NCBI GenBank assembly: GCA_043746815.1
Contig: JAYTQG010000128.1
Span: forward strand, 1 to 9,503
Reading direction: 5' to 3'
DNA length: 9,503 nucleotides
Source of the DNA: JAYTQG01 sp043746815
GTDB lineage: Bacteria > Actinomycetota > Thermoleophilia > Miltoncostaeales > Miltoncostaeaceae
Shown here: positions 5,773-9,503 of the stretch, in pieces
Position numbering within the stretch: the first letter of the stretch is position 1
How the letters are laid out: each line of letters begins with the position of its first letter
The notes under the pieces: generated by a model
Seen by the model: the letters and a program-made list of their open reading frames with translations, nothing else
What the model was told of the DNA's origin: nothing
The model's database searches: none
Program-made: the position numbers and the translations under genes

Positions 5773-6423
5773 ATGGAAACGTCACCTCTCATCTTCGATC
5801 CGCCGCTACGGATCACGATCCTGAGCGACTACATCTGACCCTTCTGCCACGTCGCCCGGGAACGGGCTGACTGGCTGCGGCGCCGGTTCGGTGCCGAGAT
5901 CGAGTGGCTTCCCTATCACCTGCACCCTGAGTACCCGCCCGAGGGAATCCCGCGCGCGGAGCTTGTCGCCAAGTACGGCGACCATTTCAGCGATGGCGTG
6001 AAGCGGATGGCGGAGGAGTCTGGCCTGGTCTTCAACCCACACCCCGAACGGGTTCCGAATAGTCGCCGGGCGCTGGAGCTTTCCGAGTGGGCCCGCACAT
6101 TCGGCGGTGACGCCCACGAACGCATTCACGACACGATCATGGATGCCTACTGGGTTGATGCTCGGGACATCACCGCGTGGGAGGTGCTTGAAACGGCAAC
6201 CACGGCTGCGGGACTCGACCCCATCTCAGGACGTCTCGCCGTCGAGTCCGGGGACTTCGCGCGGGCGGTTGACCAATCGACAAACTGGGCGCATCAACAC
6301 CGGATCTCGGGGGTGCCAGCGTTCATCATCGACTCTCGCTTTCTCGTGAGCGGCGCCGCCCCCCATGAGGCCTTCGAGCAGGCCCTCGCCCAGACTGCGC
6401 AGGCGCGCGCCGCCGCGACTTGA
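5773..6423 (+). CDS. DsbA/FrnE-like thiol-disulfide oxidoreductase, predicted selenoprotein (Sec at TGA 5836-5838)
   Basis: Thioredoxin-fold protein of the DsbA/2-hydroxychromene-2-carboxylate isomerase (FrnE-like) superfamily, 216 residues if the in-frame TGA at codon 22 is read as selenocysteine. The first strand and active site read I-T-I-L-S-D-Y-I-U-P-F-C-H-V, matching the family's S-D-x-x-C-P-x-C pattern with Sec22 in place of the first, attacking Cys and Cys25 as the resolving residue. After the TGA the reading frame continues without a break: the helix ARERADWLRRRF, the strand EIEWLPYHLHPE with PPEG typical of FrnE-like proteins, an inserted helical domain, and the cis-proline loop GVPAF (Pro182) near the end. 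No signal peptide is seen, so it should be cytoplasmic. A SECIS-like hairpin lies at 5846-5875. Without Sec readthrough the next in-frame start is about 5998, which loses the active site. A pseudogene is the main alternative, made unlikely by the intact frame and hairpin. It is probably an operon with the gene 15 bases downstream. Confidence 0.87.
5836..5838 (+). other. In-frame TGA codon, predicted selenocysteine
   Basis: This TGA occupies the first cysteine position of the C-x-x-C redox motif (U-P-F-C), the most common site for selenocysteine in thioredoxin-fold selenoproteins. It is the only in-frame stop before 6421. Confidence 0.83.
5846..5875 (+). other. Bacterial SECIS element (stem-loop inside the coding region)
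   Basis: The apical stem pairs GCCCG (5854-5858) with CGGGC (5863-5867) around the four-base loop GGAA. Below it, GTC (5851-5853) pairs with GAC (5869-5871), leaving U5868 bulged. A further GCC (5846-5848) pairs with GGC (5873-5875) across a small internal loop. The loop begins with G, and 20 bases separate the TGA from the loop. Both fit the known bacterial SECIS rule: a small loop with G in its first two bases, about 16-37 bases after the UGA. SelB would bind here. Confidence 0.8.
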
Positions 6424-6438
6424 TCTCGGCTCTCTCAC

Positions 6439-7500
6439 GTGATCCGGTGCTCAGCCGCCGCCGCCGGACTCGGCGTCGTCCTCGTACTCACCGGTTGCGG
6501 TGGTAGCGCACATGACGCAGTCACGACGCGGCCCGTGACGCCATCGACGACAGCGAACCCCATCCCGGCGGCCCCACTGCGGCGTTGGCGCGGTCCCGTG
6601 GAACACCTCTTCTTCCACCCGCTGGTCTCGTCGCCAAGGCTTGCCTTCACTCCAGACAAGCTTGGCCAAGGCTTCAAGGACTACTTTATCGACGTTCGGG
6701 AATTCCGCCGGATCATGCCGCAGCTCTACCGCCACGGCTGGGTCCTTGTCGACATTCACGCCGTCGCCTCGGGACCATTGCTGGTGCCGGTCGGCAAGAA
6801 GCCGCTGCTCCTGTCGATCGACGATCTGAACTACAACGGATACATGCGCGAGCGCGGCACCGGCTGGCGCCTGATCCTGGACCGGTCCGGAAACGTGCAG
6901 GTCGAAGAGCGAACGTCAGACGGGCACCGGCGCGGGTCGCGAACGCAAGAAATCGTTCCCCTCTTGGATGACTTCGTCGCGGCTCATCCCGACTTTTCGC
7001 TGAACGGCGCAAAGGGCGTGATCGCCGAGACCGGGTACGAGGGGGTACTGGGTGAGCGAACAAACGAGCTGCACGCGCCCGATATCGCGGCACGCAGGGA
7101 GCGCGTGCGCCGCCTGGTTTCGCGACTGAAAGCCACGGGCTGGACGTTCGCAAGTCACTCATTTGGGCATCTGGACTTCGCGCATATTCCCCTGGATCGC
7201 GCGGTGCGGGATGCGACGCGGTGGCGGGATGAGGTGGAGCCCCTGGTCGGGAAGACCGACGTGTTTATCTACGCCTTCGGTGCCCTCGCCCCGCCATCGA
7301 CGCGCGTGGTTCTCACCCGCCAGTTTGGGTTCCGCATCTTCTGCTCGATCGACGTCAACCCCGTTCTCCAGCGGAGCGGTGGCGTGGTGACGATCGCACG
7401 CAGACACATCGACGGCTTCGCATTTGACGGCCAACGGCGCGCACTCAAGCCATTCTTCAATGTCGCCGATGTCATTGATCGAGGCGCCCGACGCGGCTGA
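6439..7500 (+). CDS. Polysaccharide deacetylase-family lipoprotein
   Basis: Extracytoplasmic member of the NodB-homology carbohydrate esterase 4 superfamily, which removes N- or O-acetyl groups from cell-wall or other polysaccharides using a divalent metal. The product has 353 residues from a GTG start. The lipobox L-T-G-C puts the lipidated Cys at residue 20, followed by a Thr/Pro-rich linker. Motif 1 is S-I-D-D (Asp128, Asp129) in the SIDDLNYNGYM context, and motif 2 is H-S-F-G-H (His240, His244), so the Asp-His-His metal set is present. Y-A-F-G at 278-281 corresponds to the barrel motif that is usually R-x-P-Y/Y-P-F-G. About 110 residues separate motifs 1 and 2, far more than in minimal NodB domains; this insertion includes a TGYEG stretch, as I recall from a Gram-positive subgroup. 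It starts 15 bases after the selenoprotein stop, so the two are likely co-transcribed. The substrate is unknown. Confidence 0.85.
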   Translation: MIRCSAAAAGLGVVLVLTGCGGSAHDAVTTRPVTPSTTANPIPAAPLRRWRGPVEHLFFHPLVSSPRLAFTPDKLGQGFKDYFIDVREFRRIMPQLYRHGWVLVDIHAVASGPLLVPVGKKPLLLSIDDLNYNGYMRERGTGWRLILDRSGNVQVEERTSDGHRRGSRTQEIVPLLDDFVAAHPDFSLNGAKGVIAETGYEGVLGERTNELHAPDIAARRERVRRLVSRLKATGWTFASHSFGHLDFAHIPLDRAVRDATRWRDEVEPLVGKTDVFIYAFGALAPPSTRVVLTRQFGFRIFCSIDVNPVLQRSGGVVTIARRHIDGFAFDGQRRALKPFFNVADVIDRGARRG

Positions 7501-7503
7501 TCG

Positions 7504-7519
7504 CACTCCGTTTCGAGTG
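7504..7519 (+). terminator. Short hairpin after the deacetylase gene
   Basis: CACTC (7504-7508) and GAGTG (7515-7519) can pair around a six-base loop just after the stop at 7500. Five base pairs without a T-run is weak; it may be a chance stem. The remaining gap to 7593 shows only an SD for the next gene. Confidence 0.2.
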
Positions 7520-7586
7520 GGGACGTAAGTATCGCGAGGCGCCGACGATGTACGGGTGAATCGTCTCGCCCCCCAATCCCGAAACC

Positions 7587-7591
7587 AGGAG
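7587..7591 (+). promoter_or_regulatory. Ribosome binding site AGGAG before the secreted protein
   Basis: AGGAG ends 2 bases before the first ATG (7594) and 5 before a second, adjacent ATG (7597). Spacing favours the second ATG, which removes only one Met from the product. Confidence 0.6.
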
Positions 7592-7593
7592 CC

Positions 7594-8502
7594 ATGATGC
7601 GATCCGTTCTCAGAATTCCGGTCCTCGCCGCCGCGGCAGTCCTCGCCCCAGCCGCGATCGCCACTGCCAGCCCAAATCGCGGCGTCGTTGTGGACTGGAA
7701 CCGCTCCACCCATACCGCCACGATTGTCGACACAAGTGGCCACCTCGTGGCCGTTCAGACGGCCTCCGCGCCACGAGCCGGTTCAGCTGTGAGCGTTATC
7801 GGCGCCCGAGCCGTTCGCCCTGGCACCGTCTCCGGACGGCTCAAGCGTGTTGGCCTCGCACGGCACGCTCGCGTCACGGCGATGGTGGTGGCGCACTCCG
7901 GCTCCAATGCGGTTGCGCTTGCAGGGCCCGGAACGACCCTCCTTGTCCGACTCGGCTCGTCGGGCAAGGTGAAGCGGTCGAAAGAAGTCGCGCAGCCAGC
8001 GGTCGGCTCGACGGTCACCGCCGATCTGGTCGTTGACCGACAGGGCAACCTCGAAGCCGACGACGTCACCGAGGTCCGTGCCCCGCAACCAAATGCCCTG
8101 ATGGAGATCGAGGGCAAGATCACTGCCGTCGACCCCGCCGCACGGACAATCACGCTAGTCGAATCCGAACACGGCCTCACGGCCTCATTCACCGTGAACA
8201 TCCCGACCACGGAGGACATCACGAAGTTCACGGTCGGCAATGCCGCAGAGGTCAAGGTCACAAAGGCCGCGGACGGCACCCTCACGCTTTCCACGATCGA
8301 CGATCAGGACGAGGGTGACGACCAGGACGGCGACCACCACTCTGGTGGGGGTGGCGACGAGCACACGGCACCAAGTAGCACCACCCCGTCAAGCACCACC
8401 CCAAGCACCGATCAGTCGGGCAGTTCCGACAAATCGGGGCCGTCTGGTGGCAGTGGCAAGGGTGGCAGCGGCAAGGGCGGCCATTCCGGAAGCGACGACT
8501 AG
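7594..8502 (+). CDS. Secreted protein with beta-rich domains and Ser/Gly/Thr tail
   Basis: Product of 302 residues, function not recognised. Residues 1-25 form a clear Sec signal peptide (Arg near the N-terminus, Ala-rich core, A-x-A end before SPN). The mature protein has strand-rich segments: about 28-60 (GVVVDWNRSTHTATIVD), a middle part, and about 170-233 (MEIEGKITAVDPAARTITLVE). The first and third share the pattern G-x-[VI]-x-x-[VW]-[DN]-x-[AS]-x-x-T-[AI]-T-[IL]-V, so they look like repeats of one small beta-barrel module, comparable to OB-like DUF5666 domains; that family assignment is tentative. From about residue 235 the sequence is low complexity: Asp/His-rich, then Ser/Thr/Pro, then GSGKGG repeats ending SGSDD. 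It probably acts outside the membrane. The last codon abuts the likely end of an insertion sequence, so the tail may be altered. Confidence 0.75.
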   Translation: MMRSVLRIPVLAAAAVLAPAAIATASPNRGVVVDWNRSTHTATIVDTSGHLVAVQTASAPRAGSAVSVIGARAVRPGTVSGRLKRVGLARHARVTAMVVAHSGSNAVALAGPGTTLLVRLGSSGKVKRSKEVAQPAVGSTVTADLVVDRQGNLEADDVTEVRAPQPNALMEIEGKITAVDPAARTITLVESEHGLTASFTVNIPTTEDITKFTVGNAAEVKVTKAADGTLTLSTIDDQDEGDDQDGDHHSGGGGDEHTAPSSTTPSSTTPSTDQSGSSDKSGPSGGSGKGGSGKGGHSGSDD

Positions 8503-8527
8503 TGGTTCGTCCGGTTAGTTCGTTTGG
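8503..8527. mobile_element. Presumed 3' non-coding end of the IS630-type element
   Basis: Only 25 bases separate the secreted-protein stop from the transposase stop, so the element's terminal inverted repeat should lie here. IS630-type elements insert at TA, and a TA at 8500-8501 forms part of the neighbouring TAG stop. The other terminus is outside the window, so the inverted repeat and exact boundary cannot be confirmed. Confidence 0.4.
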
Positions 8528-9503
8528 TCATGCTTCCAGGACCTTCCCGGTGTAGGTCCATTTGAACGGCTTGGCGGTCTGGTTGTAGGTCTCGATGTAG
8601 GCGAGCATCTGCTCTGCGAGGTCGGTCTCGCTGGTGAAGATGCCGTGTTTGAGTAGTCGTCGGACGAGGATCGAGAAGAAAATCTCGACCTGGTTGAGCC
8701 ACGACGCGTGAGTCGGGGTGAACTGGAAGCTCCAGCGCGGATGGGCTGCGAGCCAGTCTTTTACCTCCTGGGTCCCGCGTGTGGAGAGGTTGTCGCTGAT
8801 CGCGACGATCTTGTGCCCACAGGTGACGGGGATCTCTTCGTCGACCTTGTCGAGAAACCGGATCAGGTCGTAACGGTTGCGGGTCTTGGACGCCATCCCG
8901 ATCACGCCGCCCGCGTGCACGTTGAGCGCGGCAAACAGACACTGCGTGCCGTTGCGCGTGTACTCATACTCACGCCGCGCGGGCCGGTCGCGGCCTGGCG
9001 GGCGATCAGGCTTGGTCGGCGCTTTGGCCTGGATACCGGTCTTCTCGTCGATGCTGATGACAAGGACGTTCTCGGGCGGGTTGACGTAGAGCCCGCAGAC
9101 CTGCGAGCAGCGCTCCTCAAACTCCGCCCGAGAGAAGTCACTCATGATCCAGTACTGCGTCCGGTGCGGCTTGATCGCCGCCCGCGCGAGGATCTCATGC
9201 GCCTGGGAGCCCGACATCCCAACCGACCGCCCGAGCTGCTCATAGGTCCAACGCTCCTGGCGTGCCCCCTCAACAGACGCAGGCGGGCGGGTACACGCCT
9301 TGGCGATCAAAAGCGCCCGCGTCTGGGGCCCATAGGTCAACGGCGGCCCCGACCGCGGCGCATCACGCAACCCCTCAAGCCCATCACGCGCATAGCGACC
9401 GCGCCACTTCACGACGGTCGGCTCTGAGCAGCCGACCCGCTCAGCGATCTCGGTGCCCTTCAACCCCTGCGCAGCGCACAACACGATCCGCGCCCGCTCG
9501 ATC
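8528..9503 (-). CDS. IS630 family transposase (5' end cut by the window edge)
   Basis: DDE transposase that cuts and pastes its own element, usually at TA. The frame stays open to the last base of the window. At the edge, I-E-R-A-R-I-V-L precedes the G-L-K-G-T-E-I-A helix-turn-helix, the usual IS630 start region, so roughly 20-30 N-terminal residues lie outside. Visible in order: a helix-turn-helix (E-I-A-E-R-V-G-C-S-E-P-T-V-V-K-W), the G-L-x-G-L-R-D-x-P-R-S-G linker, then a catalytic domain with Asp in ISIDEKTG (codon 9047-9049), Asp in ISDNLSTR (8792-8794) and Glu in HASWLNQVE (8684-8686). All three DDE residues are intact and there is no frameshift, so it may be active. Codon use is GC-rich like its neighbours, giving no sign of distant origin. 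Confidence 0.92.
   Translation of the reverse strand, partial: IERARIVLCAAQGLKGTEIAERVGCSEPTVVKWRGRYARDGLEGLRDAPRSGPPLTYGPQTRALLIAKACTRPPASVEGARQERWTYEQLGRSVGMSGSQAHEILARAAIKPHRTQYWIMSDFSRAEFEERCSQVCGLYVNPPENVLVISIDEKTGIQAKAPTKPDRPPGRDRPARREYEYTRNGTQCLFAALNVHAGGVIGMASKTRNRYDLIRFLDKVDEEIPVTCGHKIVAISDNLSTRGTQEVKDWLAAHPRWSFQFTPTHASWLNQVEIFFSILVRRLLKHGIFTSETDLAEQMLAYIETYNQTAKPFKWTYTGKVLEA

Noticed and set aside
5998..6423. Short protein starting at the GTG at 5998
   Set aside because: It would be a thioredoxin-fold fragment without its active site; the upstream frame read through TGA 5836 is family-like throughout.
8708..9427. Plus-strand open frame of 239 codons opposite the transposase
   Set aside because: It is antisense to the transposase with intact DDE motifs and has no SD or recognised domain.

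Overview
The window is GC-rich, densely coded bacterial DNA. The gene content and style suggest a member of the Actinomycetota: actinobacterial-type lipoprotein and secreted-protein tails, GTG starts, few Shine-Dalgarno sites, and a tandem glycine riboswitch before gcvP. Thermoleophilia (Solirubrobacterales/Gaiellales-like) would fit, but the class is inference; no marker gene here settles it.

Layout. Positions 1-209 hold a tandem glycine riboswitch that leads directly into gcvP (210-3086), the full-length glycine decarboxylase P-protein. A small exported protein follows (3198-3674), built of 33-residue tandem repeats. Its stop codon abuts the stop codon of a convergent IMP dehydrogenase-family gene (3675-5120, minus strand). 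Upstream of that gene, on the same strand, is a small four-cysteine lipoprotein (5201-5656). Rightwards from a short divergent intergenic region runs a DsbA/FrnE-like oxidoreductase (5773-6423), with an in-frame TGA at the first cysteine of its CxxC motif. Next, 15 bases on, is a lipoprotein of the polysaccharide deacetylase family (6439-7500), then a secreted protein with beta-rich domains and a low-complexity tail (7594-8502). The right edge holds an IS630-type transposase on the minus strand (8528 to beyond the window).

The most notable item is the oxidoreductase. The TGA reads as selenocysteine in a U-P-F-C motif, the frame stays open and family-like on both sides, and a bacterial-type SECIS hairpin lies about 20 bases after the TGA. 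Conventional gene calling would lose the N-terminus and the active site, so the gene is probably misannotated in relatives. The second item is the IMP dehydrogenase-like protein: it keeps the catalytic cysteine loop and CBS domains but lacks the recognisable flap Arg-Tyr pair and the usual C-terminal end, so its reaction is uncertain.

The genes do not form one pathway. Glycine catabolism, purine metabolism and envelope or redox functions sit side by side. The only likely transcription units are the selenoprotein with the deacetylase, and the four-Cys lipoprotein with the guaB-like gene. No stretch above 300 bases lacks a feature.
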